Positions 1-11,078 of a stretch of DNA of 64,000 nt are shown one piece after another. The notes beneath the pieces were generated by a model. That model searched no databases. It was given only the letters and a program-made list of their open reading frames with translations, and was not told the DNA's origin. The DNA is from Rhizobium sp. Root708 (lineage in GTDB: Bacteria; Pseudomonadota; Alphaproteobacteria; Rhizobiales; Rhizobiaceae): the NCBI RefSeq assembly GCF_001429725.1, contig NZ_LMHV01000012.1, positions 248,875-312,874 on the forward strand, read 5' to 3'. The first letter of the stretch is position 1, and each line of letters opens with the position of its first letter. The translations under genes and the position numbers were made by a program.

Positions 1-152
1 AACAACTCACAGGGCGATGTTGTCGGCCGCGTGGCGCATATTTGAGCCACTAGCAGACAAATAGGCTCTCGATTTAACCATTGCTCAACTATATTCGGCA
101 AAAGCTCGGCTTCAATTTTTTCCTTCGGCATCAATTACAAAGCAGAGACATC

Positions 153-1652
153 ATGACCACTCAGCCGTCCGACAATGCGCTCAAGCAACGCCTTGACTTC
201 ATCGAGCTGGACGATGATGCGCGGATGGCACTGCGCGAAATGCGTCCTGCCATTTCGGAGCTCCTTGGCGCTGCTCTGGACAAATTCTACGGTAAGCTCG
301 GCAAGACGCCGGCGGTTGCGAAGTTCTTCTCCGACAAGAACCACATGAACCACGCCAAGAAACGCCAGGAAGCCCATTGGGCCAATCTGGCGGGCGGCAA
401 TTTCGATGAATCCTATGTCAACGGCGTCACCGCCGTCGGCCGGACGCACGCACGGATCGGCTTGGAGCCACGCTGGTATATCGGTGGTTACGCGTTGCTG
501 ATGAGTGACCTCATCAAGGGTCTGATGGACAAGCAGTGGCCGTCACGTTTTGCCCGCCCGCAGGGCAAGGTGCTCGCCGAAAAACTCGCTGCCGTCGTAA
601 AGGCGGCAATGCTCGACATGGATTATTCTATCTCCGTCTACCTCGATACGCTCGACGAGAAGCGCAAGCAGCTCGAGGATGAGCGCGCGAAGGCCGAGGC
701 TGACCAGGCGCTGGCGCTCAGCCATCTTCGCCGCGGATTGGAGGCGCTCTCGAACGGCGACCTCGAGGCAACCCTGCCGCCCGATCTGCCGGGCAGCTTC
801 AAGGAGATGGCGGACGACTACAACCGTGCCGTGGCTGCCTTGCGCACGTCCTTCGCATCGGTTCGCGCAACATCCGGCGAAATTCTCCAGGGGACCGACG
901 TCATCGCCAAGGGCTCTGATGACCTGGCACTGCGCACAGCGCAGCAGGCAGCAGGCGTCGAGGAAAGCTCGGCTGCCCTGCAGCAGCTCTCGGTCAGCGT
1001 CGGCCAGACCGCCGCCAATGCCGAGAAAGCTTCGGCAGCCGTGCGTGAAACACAGCAGAAGGCCAAGAACTCCGGCGAGCTCGTCACCAGCGCCGTATCG
1101 GCGATGGCCGAGATCGAAAAGTCCTCGACCGAGATTTCCAAGATCATCGGCGTCATCGATGAAATCGCCTTCCAGACCAACCTGCTGGCATTGAACGCCG
1201 GCGTCGAGGCAGCCCGTGCCGGCGATGCGGGCAAAGGCTTCGCCGTTGTTGCGCAGGAAGTTCGTCAGCTCGCGCAGCGCACTGCTGACGCCGCAAAGGA
1301 AATCAAGAACCTGATTTCGCAGAGCTCGTCGCAGGTCAATGAAGGCGTCGATATCGTCAGCAGCACCGGCGAGGCGCTGAGCGACATGATCAACCGCATC
1401 GATATCATCAACCGCTTCGTCGCCGATATCGCAGCCGCCGCGCGCGATCAGGCAACCGGCGTCAATGAAGTCAGCGTCGCCATCCGCAACATGGATACGA
1501 TCACCCAGCAGAATTCCGGCATGGTGGAGCGGACATCCGAGGAGACCCGCCGCCTGCGCAACGAGGTCGACAGCCTTGTGGGCCTCCTGCAGCGGTTCCG
1601 CACCGGTGCCCCGGAACGCGTCATGCCGACGGCTTCCCGCCGCGCCGCGTAA
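153..1652 (+). CDS. Globin-coupled methyl-accepting chemotaxis protein (HemAT-like)
   Basis: Cytoplasmic chemoreceptor that probably senses oxygen through a haem-globin domain and signals to CheA. From the ATG at 153 the protein is 499 aa. A globin fold occupies about residues 10-150, with the proximal-His motif [23 protein letters not shown]-like helical stretch lies near 190-235 and an MCP signalling hairpin near 270-480, with the tip motif [20 protein letters not shown]. No membrane segment is visible, which fits a soluble HemAT-type receptor. The frame opens earlier at a TTG (81), adding 24 residues unlike the family, so 153 is preferred. It stands alone and is followed by a terminator. 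The C-terminus (RRAA) has no CheR-docking pentapeptide. Confidence 0.9.
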   Translation: MTTQPSDNALKQRLDFIELDDDARMALREMRPAISELLGAALDKFYGKLGKTPAVAKFFSDKNHMNHAKKRQEAHWANLAGGNFDESYVNGVTAVGRTHARIGLEPRWYIGGYALLMSDLIKGLMDKQWPSRFARPQGKVLAEKLAAVVKAAMLDMDYSISVYLDTLDEKRKQLEDERAKAEADQALALSHLRRGLEALSNGDLEATLPPDLPGSFKEMADDYNRAVAALRTSFASVRATSGEILQGTDVIAKGSDDLALRTAQQAAGVEESSAALQQLSVSVGQTAANAEKASAAVRETQQKAKNSGELVTSAVSAMAEIEKSSTEISKIIGVIDEIAFQTNLLALNAGVEAARAGDAGKGFAVVAQEVRQLAQRTADAAKEIKNLISQSSSQVNEGVDIVSSTGEALSDMINRIDIINRFVADIAAAARDQATGVNEVSVAIRNMDTITQQNSGMVERTSEETRRLRNEVDSLVGLLQRFRTGAPERVMPTASRRAA

Positions 1653-1671
1653 CGTAAAGCCAATGAAATTC

Positions 1672-1707
1672 CCGACGGCCGCGCAAAAAAGCGTGGCCGT
1701 CGGCTTT
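1672..1707 (+). terminator. Rho-independent terminator after the globin chemoreceptor
   Basis: A 13-bp stem (one G-T pair) at 1672-1684/1691-1703 encloses an A6 loop and is followed by a short T run. It separates the chemoreceptor from def. Confidence 0.75.
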
Positions 1708-1750
1708 CGGATAATTCCATCGAGCGGAAAGATGCGTTATGGGAACGGCC

Positions 1751-2266
1751 ATGACCATCAAGCCACTTATCATTCTTCCCGATCCGCTGCTGCGCCAGGT
1801 TTCCAAACCTATCGAACGTGTCGACAGCGACCTTCAGCGTCTCGTCGACGATATGCTCGAAACGATGTACGATGCACCCGGCATCGGCCTTGCCGCCATT
1901 CAGGTCGGCGTTCCGCGCCGCATGCTGGTGATCGACGTCTCGCGTGAGGGTGAAGAGAAGCAACCGCTCGTCTTCATCAATCCCGAGGTCGTCAAATCCT
2001 CCGACGAGCGTTCCCTCTATGAGGAAGGCTGCCTTTCGATCCCCGATTATTACGCGGAAGTCGAACGTCCGGCGACGATCGGCGTCAAGTATCTCGACCG
2101 TGATGGCAAAGAGCAGCTGATCGATGCCGACGGATTGTTGGCGACCTGCCTGCAGCACGAGATCGACCACTTGAACGGCGTCCTCTTCATTGATCATATT
2201 TCTCGGCTGAAGCGCGAGATGGTGATCAAGAAGTTCACCAAGGCTGCTAAAGCCAAGGCGATCTGA
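1751..2266 (+). CDS. def: Peptide deformylase
   Basis: Removes the N-formyl group from nascent proteins, using a metal ion at the ribosome exit. From ATG 1751 it is 171 aa and shows all three family motifs: GIGLAAIQ (44-51), EGCLS with metal ligand Cys94, and HEIDH with His136, Glu137 and His140. An in-frame ATG at 1739 would add MGTA and has a GGAAAG about 7 nt upstream, so either start is possible. Rhizobial homologues begin MTIKPL, which favours 1751. It precedes fmt, which makes the formyl-Met-tRNA whose formyl group Def removes, the classic def-fmt pairing. Confidence 0.96.
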   Translation: MTIKPLIILPDPLLRQVSKPIERVDSDLQRLVDDMLETMYDAPGIGLAAIQVGVPRRMLVIDVSREGEEKQPLVFINPEVVKSSDERSLYEEGCLSIPDYYAEVERPATIGVKYLDRDGKEQLIDADGLLATCLQHEIDHLNGVLFIDHISRLKREMVIKKFTKAAKAKAI

Positions 2267-2412
2267 GCCATGATCTCGGCGCCGGGTGACATCACGTCAT
2301 CTGACGCTATCATTGCCACGGTCAGCAGCCTCGCGGTGTGCCCCAAAGCGGATTGCTCTCCAGCTCGCAAGCCCATTGAGTAACGGCGGATCCTAAGGAC
2401 AGGCGGGAAAGA

Positions 2413-3348
2413 ATGTCTCTACGTATCGTTTTCATGGGGACGCCGGAATTTTCGGTCCCGACATTGCGCAGCCTGGTCGATGCCGGCCATACCATCGCCG
2501 CCGTCTACACCCAGCCGCCACGGCCCGGCGGGCGCCGCGGCCTGGACCTGCAGAAGTCGCCGGTGCATCAGGCGGCCGAACTGCTCGGCATCCCCGTCTT
2601 CACCCCTGTTAACTTCAAGGAGCAGGCGGAGCGCGAGCACTTCATCGCGCTGCAGGCCCATGTTGCCGTCGTGGTCGCGTATGGGTTGCTGCTGCCTGAG
2701 GCCATCCTGAATGGCACGCGATATGGCTGCTACAACGGCCACGCATCGCTTCTGCCCCGTTGGCGGGGTGCTGCGCCGATCCAGCGCGCGATCATGGCCG
2801 GCGACGAAAAGACCGGCATGATGGTGATGAAGATGGACAAGGGCCTCGATACCGGCCCGGTCGCCCTCACCAGCGAAGTCGAGATCGGACCGAACATGAC
2901 CGGCGGCGAGCTGCACGACAAGTTGATGCATGCAGGTGCAAAGGCGATGGCCGAAGCAATGGTGAAGCTCGAGATGGGCGATCTGCCGCTGACGCCGCAG
3001 GCTGCCGAGGGCGTGCTCTACGCCGCCAAGCTCGACAAGGGCGAGACGCGGATCGACTTTTCGAAGAACGCGACAGACGTCCATAATCACATTCGCGGCC
3101 TGGCGCCGTTCCCGGGCGCATGGTTCGAGGTCGAGATCGGCGGCAAGCCGGAACGCGTCAAGGTGCTCGGTTCCGAACTGGCGGAAGGCTCGGGACCAGC
3201 TGGGGAGCTGATTACGAACGATCTCCTCGTCGCCTGCGCCTCCGGTGCGGTGCGGCTGACGAAACTGCAGAAGGCCGGCGGAAAGCCGCTTGCAGCAGCT
3301 GACTTTCTACGCGGTACGCCGCTCGCAGCCGGCACGAGGCTTGGCTGA
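2413..3348 (+). CDS. fmt: Methionyl-tRNA formyltransferase
   Basis: Formylates initiator Met-tRNA with 10-formyl-tetrahydrofolate. The 311-aa protein has the N-terminal formyltransferase fold ([13 protein letters not shown] at 4-16) and the catalytic set Asn108, His110 and Asp146 around [17 protein letters not shown]-terminal OB-like tRNA-binding domain follows. A gap of about 146 bp separates it from def. Its TGA overlaps the ATG of truA, so the two are translationally coupled. Confidence 0.97.
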   Translation: MSLRIVFMGTPEFSVPTLRSLVDAGHTIAAVYTQPPRPGGRRGLDLQKSPVHQAAELLGIPVFTPVNFKEQAEREHFIALQAHVAVVVAYGLLLPEAILNGTRYGCYNGHASLLPRWRGAAPIQRAIMAGDEKTGMMVMKMDKGLDTGPVALTSEVEIGPNMTGGELHDKLMHAGAKAMAEAMVKLEMGDLPLTPQAAEGVLYAAKLDKGETRIDFSKNATDVHNHIRGLAPFPGAWFEVEIGGKPERVKVLGSELAEGSGPAGELITNDLLVACASGAVRLTKLQKAGGKPLAAADFLRGTPLAAGTRLG

Positions 3349-4154
3349 TGCATCGCTACCGAATGACCGTCGAGTACGATGGTGCCCCCTATGTGGGCTG
3401 GCAACGGCAGGACAATGGCGCCTCCGTCCAGGGCGCGATCGAACAGGCGATCTTGTCGGCAAGCGGTGAAACGGTCTCGATCCGCGGCGCCGGCCGCACC
3501 GATTCCGGTGTTCATGCCATGGGGCAGGTGATCCATGCCGACCTCGCCCGGGAATGGGCGCCGTTCAAGCTGCAGAACGCTCTCAACGCTCATCTGAGGC
3601 TCGCCGGGGAACGTGTCGCGATCCTTGAGGTGCTCGCCGCGGACGAATTCTTCGATGCACGCTTCTCGGCGGAGCGTCGTCATTATCTCTATCGCATCAT
3701 CACGCGCCGCGCGCCGCTGGCGATCGAGGCCGGCAAGGCGTGGTGGACTACCAAGGTGCTCGATCACGAGGTGATGCATGCGGCGGCCCAGACGCTCGTC
3801 GGCAAGCATGACTTTACCACTTTCCGCTCCGCGCACTGCCAGGCGAACAGTCCGATACGCACGCTTGACCGGCTCGATGTGACGCGCAGCGGCGAGCTCA
3901 TCGAGATTCGCGCGACCGCCCAGAGTTTCCTGCACAATCAGATCCGCTCCTTTGCGGGGACGCTGAAGCTTGCAGGTGAGGGGAAGTGGACCCCCGATGA
4001 TGTTCGCGCAGCACTGGATGCCCGCGACCGCAAGGCCTGTGGCCCGGTCGCGCCGCCGGACGGTCTCTATTTCATGCAGGTCGATTATCCGCCGATCATC
4101 GTGGACCGGCGAAAGCCCAGGGAGTCTGGCAATGACGACGACGATCTATCATAA
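3348..4154 (+). CDS. truA: tRNA pseudouridine(38-40) synthase
   Basis: Converts uridines 38-40 of the tRNA anticodon arm to pseudouridine. The 268-aa protein carries the catalytic aspartate Asp52 in [11 protein letters not shown] and the family motif near YVGWQRQ. The start overlaps the fmt stop codon. Its last 23 nt overlap the arsC start, making a tight fmt-truA-arsC run. The tail (GNDDDDLS) is acidic and probably dispensable. Confidence 0.96.
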   Translation: MHRYRMTVEYDGAPYVGWQRQDNGASVQGAIEQAILSASGETVSIRGAGRTDSGVHAMGQVIHADLAREWAPFKLQNALNAHLRLAGERVAILEVLAADEFFDARFSAERRHYLYRIITRRAPLAIEAGKAWWTTKVLDHEVMHAAAQTLVGKHDFTTFRSAHCQANSPIRTLDRLDVTRSGELIEIRATAQSFLHNQIRSFAGTLKLAGEGKWTPDDVRAALDARDRKACGPVAPPDGLYFMQVDYPPIIVDRRKPRESGNDDDDLS

Positions 4155-4536
4155 CCCGGCTTGCGGCACCTCCCGCAACACCCTGGCGATGATCCGTCAG
4201 TCGGGTGAGGAGCCGGAGGTCATCGAATATCTGAAGACGCCGCCCAGCCGTGAAACCCTGATGGAGATCGTGGCTGCCATGGGCGGTTCGGTTCGGGCGC
4301 TGCTGCGCGAGAAGGGGACACCCTACGCCGAACTCGGGCTCGACGATCTCACGCTTAGCGACGATCAGTTGCTTGATGCGATGCTGGCGCACCCGATTCT
4401 CATCAACAGGCCGATCGTCGTGACGGAGAAGGGCGCGCGCTTGTGCCGGCCTTCGGAAACCGTGCTAGAAATTCTGCCGAATGGGTCCATCGGCAGCTTC
4501 GCCAAGGAAGACGGCGAGGTCGTTTACATCAGATAG
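4132..4536 (+). CDS. arsC: Arsenate reductase, glutaredoxin-dependent (ArsC)
   Basis: Reduces arsenate to arsenite using glutathione and glutaredoxin. The 134-aa protein matches the E. coli-plasmid ArsC type along its length: [13 protein letters not shown] with catalytic Cys11, SVRALLR, and [12 protein letters not shown]. The chosen ATG lies inside the truA 3' end behind GGGAG; longer in-frame starts would translate truA sequence out of frame. There is no arsR, arsB or acr3 nearby, so it seems to have joined the fmt-truA operon without an arsenic operon. A YffB/Spx-like relative is less likely because the arginines of the ArsC site are kept. Confidence 0.92.
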   Translation: MTTTIYHNPACGTSRNTLAMIRQSGEEPEVIEYLKTPPSRETLMEIVAAMGGSVRALLREKGTPYAELGLDDLTLSDDQLLDAMLAHPILINRPIVVTEKGARLCRPSETVLEILPNGSIGSFAKEDGEVVYIR

Positions 4537-4539
4537 AGG

Positions 4540-5136
4540 TCAGACGGGGTAGACGCCGAGGAAGCGCTGGAGATACTCGGAAAGAAGCAGCGTCGGCACC
4601 AGGAGCACCAGCGTCATCGCGCCGACAAGCAGGCCATTGCCGTAGAAGATCATGCGCAGGATGCGAGCGATCGCGAAGATTTGCGCGAGCATGAAGGCGA
4701 GCAGCAGCAGCGATACCAGGCCGACAAGCCCGGGTGCGAAAAACACCACGGCCAGCAGCAGGCCGTTGATGTAGGAGAGCGGCACGCCGAGCCAGTTGAC
4801 GCTCACGACCAAAGGCGCGAAACGCTCGCCCTTGTGGAAGGCAAGAAGCAGAAGCCCGGCCAGCACCAGCGGCACGAACCAGTTCGCGACTTCGACCAAC
4901 CCGAGACGGAAATAGAAGATCATCCCGACGTCGGTATGCGGCGGCATCGTCTGCAAAAAAGCCTGGCGCCACCAGAGCCACGAGATGCCCATCGGCGGCA
5001 GGCACCAGAAGATCGCCCAGAACGATCGATTGACGCCACGCTCGGACACATCGAGAAAGCGAAAGCCGCGTGGATCCATCCGGATCAGCAGCCATAGCCC
5101 CGCCAGATAGTATTGAACCTCCCGAAAGCTAGGCAT
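4540..5136 (-). CDS. Polytopic membrane protein of unknown function
   Basis: A 198-aa hydrophobic protein with about five membrane segments (for example [33 protein letters not shown], and a long hydrophobic run near 125-160). No catalytic or transport motif was recognised. It starts 8 nt inside the 3' end of dapE, so it is probably made from the dapE mRNA by translational coupling. That conserved position may mean a link to cell-envelope precursor supply, but this is inference. Its stop lies 3 nt from that of convergent arsC. Confidence 0.8.
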   Translation of the reverse strand: MPSFREVQYYLAGLWLLIRMDPRGFRFLDVSERGVNRSFWAIFWCLPPMGISWLWWRQAFLQTMPPHTDVGMIFYFRLGLVEVANWFVPLVLAGLLLLAFHKGERFAPLVVSVNWLGVPLSYINGLLLAVVFFAPGLVGLVSLLLLAFMLAQIFAIARILRMIFYGNGLLVGAMTLVLLVPTLLLSEYLQRFLGVYPV

Positions 5137-6316
5137 TCGCGAACCAGCGCTCGATGAAGGTCTCGTAAATCGCGGTCAGCTGCTCGAGATCGGCGACCGC
5201 GACCCGCTCGTCGACCATGTGCATCGTCTGGCCGACAAGGCCGAACTCCACGACCGGGCAATAGTCCTTGATGAAGCGGGCATCGGACGTGCCGCCCGTG
5301 GTCGAAAGCTTCGGCGACTGGCCGGTGACGCTCTCGACGGCGGAGGACAGCGAGGCGATCAGCGCATTGTTGCGTGTCAGGAAGACATGGCTCGGGCGCT
5401 CGGCCCAGACGATATCGTACTTCAGCGGCGCGCGACCGGGGCGCAGCATACCTTCAGCTGCGGCCGCGTCGAGACGGCGCAGTATCTCCTGCTGCAGGCT
5501 ATCGGCCGTCCAGCTGTCGTTGAAGCGGATATTGAAGCTCGCCGTCGCCTTGGCGGGGACAACGTTCGTCGCCGGATTGCCGACATCGACAGTCGTGACC
5601 TCGAGGTTCGACGGCTGAAAATTCTCGGTACCGGCGTCGAATGGCGGATGCATCAGCGCCTGCGTCAGCTGCAGGATACCGCGCACGGCGTTGTCTGCCA
5701 GATGCGGATAGGCGGCGTGGCCCTGAACGCCGTGGACCGTGATCTTGCCGGAAAGAGAACCTCGGCGGCCGATCTTGATCATGTCGCCGAGCCTGTCCGG
5801 GTTCGTCGGTTCGCCGACGAGGCAGGCATCCCAGCGTTCGCCCTTTTCGGCGGCCCATTGCAGCAGCTTGATCGTGCCGTTGATCGCCGGACCTTCTTCG
5901 TCACCGGTAATCAGGAAGGAGATCGAGCCCTTCGGAGCGCCGTGCTTCTCGACATGGCGGGCGACGGCTGCGACGAAGCAGGCGATCCCGCCTTTCATGT
6001 CGACAGCGCCGCGACCGAACAGTTCGCCATTCGCGATCTCGGCGCCAAAGGGAGGGTGCGTCCACGCACCCTCGTCACCAACCGGGACCACGTCCGTATG
6101 GCCCGCAAACATCAGATGCGGACCGTCGCCGCCGAGCCGGGCGTAGAGATTTTCGATATCGGGCGTGCCCGCTTCCGTTGCCTTGACCTTGTCCACCTTG
6201 AAACCAAGCGGAGCAAGCATGGCGTCGAGCACCGAGAGCGCACCGCCTTCGGCAGGGGTTACGGAAGGGCAGCGGATAAGGGTCTGCAGATTTGCAACGG
6301 GATCGATAGCGGTCAT
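5129..6316 (-). CDS. dapE: Succinyl-diaminopimelate desuccinylase
   Basis: Hydrolyses N-succinyl-LL-diaminopimelate to LL-diaminopimelate and succinate, in lysine and peptidoglycan synthesis. From ATG 6316 it is 395 aa. It has the M20 peptidase metal site: His73 and Asp75 in [11 protein letters not shown], Asp106 in [10 protein letters not shown], Glu140/Glu141 in GDEEGPA, Glu169 in GEPTN, and the distal His in GQTMHM. An upstream in-frame ATG (6346) adds ten residues with no family match. It lies downstream of dapD on the same strand, separated by about 150 bp. Confidence 0.96.
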   Translation of the reverse strand: MTAIDPVANLQTLIRCPSVTPAEGGALSVLDAMLAPLGFKVDKVKATEAGTPDIENLYARLGGDGPHLMFAGHTDVVPVGDEGAWTHPPFGAEIANGELFGRGAVDMKGGIACFVAAVARHVEKHGAPKGSISFLITGDEEGPAINGTIKLLQWAAEKGERWDACLVGEPTNPDRLGDMIKIGRRGSLSGKITVHGVQGHAAYPHLADNAVRGILQLTQALMHPPFDAGTENFQPSNLEVTTVDVGNPATNVVPAKATASFNIRFNDSWTADSLQQEILRRLDAAAAEGMLRPGRAPLKYDIVWAERPSHVFLTRNNALIASLSSAVESVTGQSPKLSTTGGTSDARFIKDYCPVVEFGLVGQTMHMVDERVAVADLEQLTAIYETFIERWFANA

Positions 6317-6463
6317 GGTCGTGGAATTATCCAGCGGGAATGGCAAAGAAATGGCAAGGCGATGCAGTTCGCCGAACCGAAGGGATGCCGTTTTCTACCG
6401 GATCGATCCCCGGCTGTCATCACCGCCGCGCCCGCCATGAAGCGTGGCGCAGCGGAGAAGGAA

Positions 6464-7324
<861 letters not shown>

Positions 7325-7517
7325 GGGAATTCCTTAAACTTCGATCTTTATCGTGGAGACCGAAGCCTCCGGGAATTGTGATAGGCGGGGTGCGATCTGC
7401 TCTATCGCATGCACGGGTAAAATGGAATGATTTTTCGGGACAGGATTACTCTCCCGATCAACGACATCAAACGACATACCGGCAAAGGCTGCCGGCGGTA
7501 CTGAAAGGCATTTCGAC

Positions 7518-8384
7518 ATGGCAAAGGGAAGAAACGGCAGGCTGAGGCGCAAGGATGGCGTCTGGGACCCGTTGAAGACAAGCGAGACCGACAGGCAGCG
7601 CGCCGAGGCGGTGCCGAAGACGCCGCAGACGCTGTCGCCGGCCTATCGCCTTGCCTATGCCGACGAGGATTTCCTTTGCCGAGAAGAGCTGCGCCCGATC
7701 CGTCTGCAGCTTGAATTGATGAAACCGGAAATGCTGCTGACGGAACGCGGCATCAAGTCGACGGTCGTCATGTTCGGTGGCGCTCGTATCCCGGCGCCCG
7801 GCCAAAGTGCCTGGGCCGCGCGAAACGAGACACAGCGCGCCAATCTGGAAGCCGCGTCCGTCTATTACGATGAAGCGCGCAAGTTCGCCCGGCTGTGCTC
7901 TAAATACTCGGCCGGCTTTGATTTCCATGAGTATGTCGTCGTCACCGGTGGCGGGCCAGGCGTGATGGAAGCGGGCAACCGTGGTGCCGCCGACGAGGGC
8001 GCGCCCTCGATCGGCCTCAACATCGTGCTGCCGCACGAGCAGGCGCCGAACGTCTATGTGACGCCGGAACTCAGCTTCAATTTCCACTATTTTGCGATCC
8101 GCAAGATGCACTTCATGGTGCGCGCCAAGGCGATTGCCGTCTTTCCCGGTGGCTTCGGCACGCTCGACGAGTTCTTCGAGTGCCTGACGCTGATCCAGAC
8201 AGGCCGCATGGAGAAGATGCCGCTCATTCTCTTCGGAGAGAAATTCTGGCGCAGCATCGTCAATTTCGACGCGCTTGCCGAGTTCGGCACGATCGCGCCT
8301 GACGATGTCGATCTGATCAGCTTCGTCGATACCGCCGACGCTGCCTGGAAGATCATCCAGGACTTCTACGAACATCACGAATAG
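7518..8384 (+). CDS. LOG-family (TIGR00730-type) Rossmann-fold protein
   Basis: A 288-aa member of the lysine-decarboxylase-like/LOG family, whose characterised members release free cytokinin or cleave nucleoside monophosphates. Signature motifs are GGGPGVMEA (144-152) and PGGFGTLDE (210-218), which form the nucleotide-binding and catalytic site. It is longer than plant-type LOG proteins (about 180-220 aa) because of a roughly 75-residue basic N-terminal extension. The substrate cannot be read from the sequence; AMP or other nucleotide hydrolysis is likely, cytokinin activation possible. It is monocistronic and divergent from dapD. Confidence 0.85.
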   Translation: MAKGRNGRLRRKDGVWDPLKTSETDRQRAEAVPKTPQTLSPAYRLAYADEDFLCREELRPIRLQLELMKPEMLLTERGIKSTVVMFGGARIPAPGQSAWAARNETQRANLEAASVYYDEARKFARLCSKYSAGFDFHEYVVVTGGGPGVMEAGNRGAADEGAPSIGLNIVLPHEQAPNVYVTPELSFNFHYFAIRKMHFMVRAKAIAVFPGGFGTLDEFFECLTLIQTGRMEKMPLILFGEKFWRSIVNFDALAEFGTIAPDDVDLISFVDTADAAWKIIQDFYEHHE

Positions 8385-8412
8385 AAAAAACCCGCCGCGA
8401 GGAGCGGCGGGT
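8385..8412 (-). terminator. Terminator between LOG and EF-hand genes
   Basis: A 9-bp stem ACCCGCCGC/GCGGCGGGT with a 5-nt loop sits between the convergent genes. On the minus strand it is followed by six Ts, so it is strongest for the EF-hand gene. Confidence 0.8.
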
Positions 8413-8431
8413 CGGATTTCGGCAAGGGTGT

Positions 8432-9079
8432 TTACGGGAACGGACGATCGGGCATGTCGTCGATCGTGATGACGCCGTCCTTGTTGCGATCCATCCACGT
8501 GAACAGCTTGTCGAACGCAGCTTCGGCTTCCTGCTTGGAAATCTGGCCGTTTTCGTCGGTATCGATCCGCTGCATCATCATCATGCTTCGCATCATCATT
8601 CCGCCATGTCGCATGCCACCGTGGTCGGGGCCGCCCGGAGGTGGAGGTGGAGCGGGATGGGCGGTGTCGGCATCAGCAGGCGGCGGGCTGGGTGGAGCGG
8701 CTTCATCCGCGCCTGCCTCGTCATCCGGCGCCTTCGCCTTGGCCATCTGCGCTTCGTGATACTTGCGAATCTCACCAGGGGTCAGCGAACCGTCCTTGTC
8801 GATGTCGATCGCCGCAAAGATTTCCTCCATGCCCTTCTTGGCTTCGTCCTTGGAAATCTGACCATCCTTGTTCGTATCGAACTGCTTGAGCATCCGAACG
8901 AAGATCACCTCACGCATGGCCATCTGCGGGCCACCCATCATGCCTGCGTGGCGCATGGCATGCTGCGGGCGAGGCTGATGATGCTTCTTGTCGTGAGGAG
9001 CTGCAAGGCTGGTGCCGGCTGCGCCGCCGAGGATCAGCACCGAGGAGAGTGCGGCCAGTATCAGCTTGTTCCGAGACAT
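8432..9079 (-). CDS. Exported four-EF-hand protein with Met/His-rich linker
   Basis: A 215-aa protein with a signal peptide (residues 1-27, ending SLAA). It has four EF-hand loops: DTNKDGQISKDE, DIDKDGSLTPGE, DTDENGQISKQE and DRNKDGVITIDD. Loops 1 and 2 are separated from 3 and 4 by an acidic-Ala/Pro linker and a segment very rich in His, Gly and Met (about 155-185, including RHGGMMMRSMMMM). Calcium binding in the periplasm is expected. The Met/His patch could bind copper or another soft metal, but that is inference. The start at 9079 has GGAATT upstream; a longer frame to 9154 has no signal-like start. Confidence 0.85.
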   Translation of the reverse strand: MSRNKLILAALSSVLILGGAAGTSLAAPHDKKHHQPRPQHAMRHAGMMGGPQMAMREVIFVRMLKQFDTNKDGQISKDEAKKGMEEIFAAIDIDKDGSLTPGEIRKYHEAQMAKAKAPDDEAGADEAAPPSPPPADADTAHPAPPPPPGGPDHGGMRHGGMMMRSMMMMQRIDTDENGQISKQEAEAAFDKLFTWMDRNKDGVITIDDMPDRPFP

Positions 9080-9189
9080 CTCAATTCCTTTCATTGTGCA
9101 ATCGCGTTTGGGATCGCAACAAAAAAGGTAGGGCAGATGCGTCAATTCGCCCAATTAAACATCTGTAAGCTGGATGAAACTTTTGTAAC

Positions 9190-9897
9190 CTAGCCGGTAA
9201 TCTTCGCAAGAAAATCAGTAAGATCGTCGGTCACGAAGTCGATGTGATCGTCTTCGCCACTGGTCTTTTCCCACCACTCGACAACCGTGTCCTCAAGATT
9301 GTTCGGCACCAGCAGAACAGTCTGCATTCCGAGTGCCTTCGGAACCTGGAGGTTGCGCGGAAGATCCTCGAACATCGCCGCCTTGCCGGTTTCGATCTGC
9401 TGCAGGGCCGCGAACTTGTCGTAGGTCGCCTGCGCCGGCTTCGGTACGAAGTCCGCTGCCACGATGTCGAAGATGTCGTCGAAATGCTCGAGAATGCCGA
9501 GCGCGCCGGCCGCCATCTCCGCATGCTTGACGCTGCCGTTGGTGAAGATGAACTTGCGGCCCGGAAGCGCCTTGATCGCCGCGCCAAGTTCCGGCTGAGC
9601 CGTCAGGCTCGAATAGTCGATCGCGTGCGCCTTCTCGAGAAAGTCGTTCGGATCGACGCCGTGATGGATCATCAGACCCTGCAATGTCGTGCCGTGATCG
9701 AGGTAATACTGCTTCTGCAGCTTGCGCGCCTCGTCTCGCTCCATCTGCAGCAACGTCGCGACGTAGGCCGTCATGTTCTTGTCGATCTGCGCGAAAAGAT
9801 TGACGTGATGCGGGTAGAGCGTGTTGTCGAGGTCGAAAACCCACTCGGTCACATGCGAGAAGTCGGCCTTGGACGGCGTGCGATCTATCTTGGTCAT
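9190..9897 (-). CDS. Pyrimidine 5'-nucleotidase (HAD superfamily)
   Basis: Probably dephosphorylates pyrimidine nucleoside monophosphates. From ATG 9897 it is 235 aa with all four HAD motifs: nucleophile DLDNTLYP, motif II TNGS, the Lys of VPKPAQATYDKF, and FEDLPRN. The helical cap after motif I matches the pyrimidine 5'-nucleotidase (SDT1/TIGR01993) subgroup. An in-frame ATG 14 codons upstream lacks family similarity. Confidence 0.88.
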   Translation of the reverse strand: MTKIDRTPSKADFSHVTEWVFDLDNTLYPHHVNLFAQIDKNMTAYVATLLQMERDEARKLQKQYYLDHGTTLQGLMIHHGVDPNDFLEKAHAIDYSSLTAQPELGAAIKALPGRKFIFTNGSVKHAEMAAGALGILEHFDDIFDIVAADFVPKPAQATYDKFAALQQIETGKAAMFEDLPRNLQVPKALGMQTVLLVPNNLEDTVVEWWEKTSGEDDHIDFVTDDLTDFLAKITG

Positions 9898-9998
9898 GGG
9901 GTCGTTATGCCACGGCTTGCCGAGCAAGGAAATCGGCAAGAAAAAATAGGCGCCCGATTTGCGGCGGACGCCATCGGGAAGGGATGCTAGAAAGTTTC

Positions 9999-11078
9999 AT
10001 GCTCTTCGATCTGCCCAATGACGACGCGCTCTATAATGCGCTGATTGCCCGCAGTGCGGCCTATGAGGGCCTCACCTACGTTTGCGTCAAGACAACCGGT
10101 ATCTTCTGCCGGCTGACCTGCCCGGCTCGCAAGCCGAAGCGCGAGAACACGCTGTTTTACGACACCATCGCCACCTGCATGCAGTCGGGATTTCGGCCCT
10201 GCCAGCGCTGCCGGCCCCTGGAAGAGGCAGGCAGGGAGCCGATCGTCGACCAGCTTCTCTCAGCACTCGATCGCGATCCCGCGGCCCGATGGACGGAAGA
10301 CGATCTCATCGCGCATGGCTACGATCCCTCGACCGTGCGACGGGCTTTCAAGCGATCCCTCGGCATGACCTTTCTCGATATCGCCCGCTACCGGCGTCTC
10401 GGTGAGGCGGCCAAGCAACTGGCGAACGGCGCGCGTGTGATCGACGCGCAGATCGAGGCGGGTTACGAATCGGGCAGTGGCTTCCGCGCCGCCTTCCAGC
10501 GGCTGATCGGCAAGGCGCCTGTCATGTCCCAGAACCGCGATCTGCTGTTTGCCGACTGGTTCGAAACACCGCTGGGCCCGATGGTCGCCGTGGCCGACCA
10601 GACGCATCTGCATCTCCTCGAATTCCACGACCGCAAGGCGTTGCCGGCCGAACTGGAGAAGCTGCAGCGCAAGACGCGTTCCTCGGTGGCAGCCGGACGC
10701 ACGCAGGCGATCGATCAGATCGAAGTCCAGCTCAAGGCCTACTTCGAGGGCCGCTCGGCAACGTTTAGCACACCGCTCGCGCTCGGTTTCGGCACGTCGT
10801 TCGAACGCGAGGTCTGGTCGAAGCTGATTGACATACCAGTTGGCGAGACGCGAGCCTATGGCGATATTGCGCGCGGCATGAACAACCCGCAGATGGTGCG
10901 CGCCGTCGGCCGCGCCAATGGCGCAAACCAGATGGCGATCATCATCCCCTGTCACCGGCTGATCGGCGCCGACGGGTCTTTGACCGGCTACGGCGGCGGC
11001 CTCTGGCGCAAGCAATGGCTTTTGCGGCACGAAGATGAGATGAAGACCAGGACTTTGTTTATGGAGGAGATCCAATGA
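9999..11078 (+). CDS. ada: Bifunctional DNA-alkylation repair protein and activator Ada
   Basis: Repairs methylphosphotriesters and O6-methylguanine by irreversible methyl transfer, and activates its own regulon once methylated. From ATG 9999 it is 359 aa. Zn-binding cysteines Cys37, Cys41, Cys68 and Cys71 (GIFCRLTC and FRPCQRC) match E. coli Ada numbering to within one residue, which supports this start over the ATG at 9984. A compact AraC-type HTH spans about 80-175, and a C-terminal methyltransferase domain has active-site Cys318 in PCHRLIG. Its stop overlaps the next gene (ATGA). Confidence 0.94.
   Translation: MLFDLPNDDALYNALIARSAAYEGLTYVCVKTTGIFCRLTCPARKPKRENTLFYDTIATCMQSGFRPCQRCRPLEEAGREPIVDQLLSALDRDPAARWTEDDLIAHGYDPSTVRRAFKRSLGMTFLDIARYRRLGEAAKQLANGARVIDAQIEAGYESGSGFRAAFQRLIGKAPVMSQNRDLLFADWFETPLGPMVAVADQTHLHLLEFHDRKALPAELEKLQRKTRSSVAAGRTQAIDQIEVQLKAYFEGRSATFSTPLALGFGTSFEREVWSKLIDIPVGETRAYGDIARGMNNPQMVRAVGRANGANQMAIIIPCHRLIGADGSLTGYGGGLWRKQWLLRHEDEMKTRTLFMEEIQ

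Noticed and set aside
1-45. A frame open from the left edge to TGA at 43-45 (14 codons) that could be the tail of an upstream gene.
   Set aside because: Too short to recognise; no family ending could be matched.
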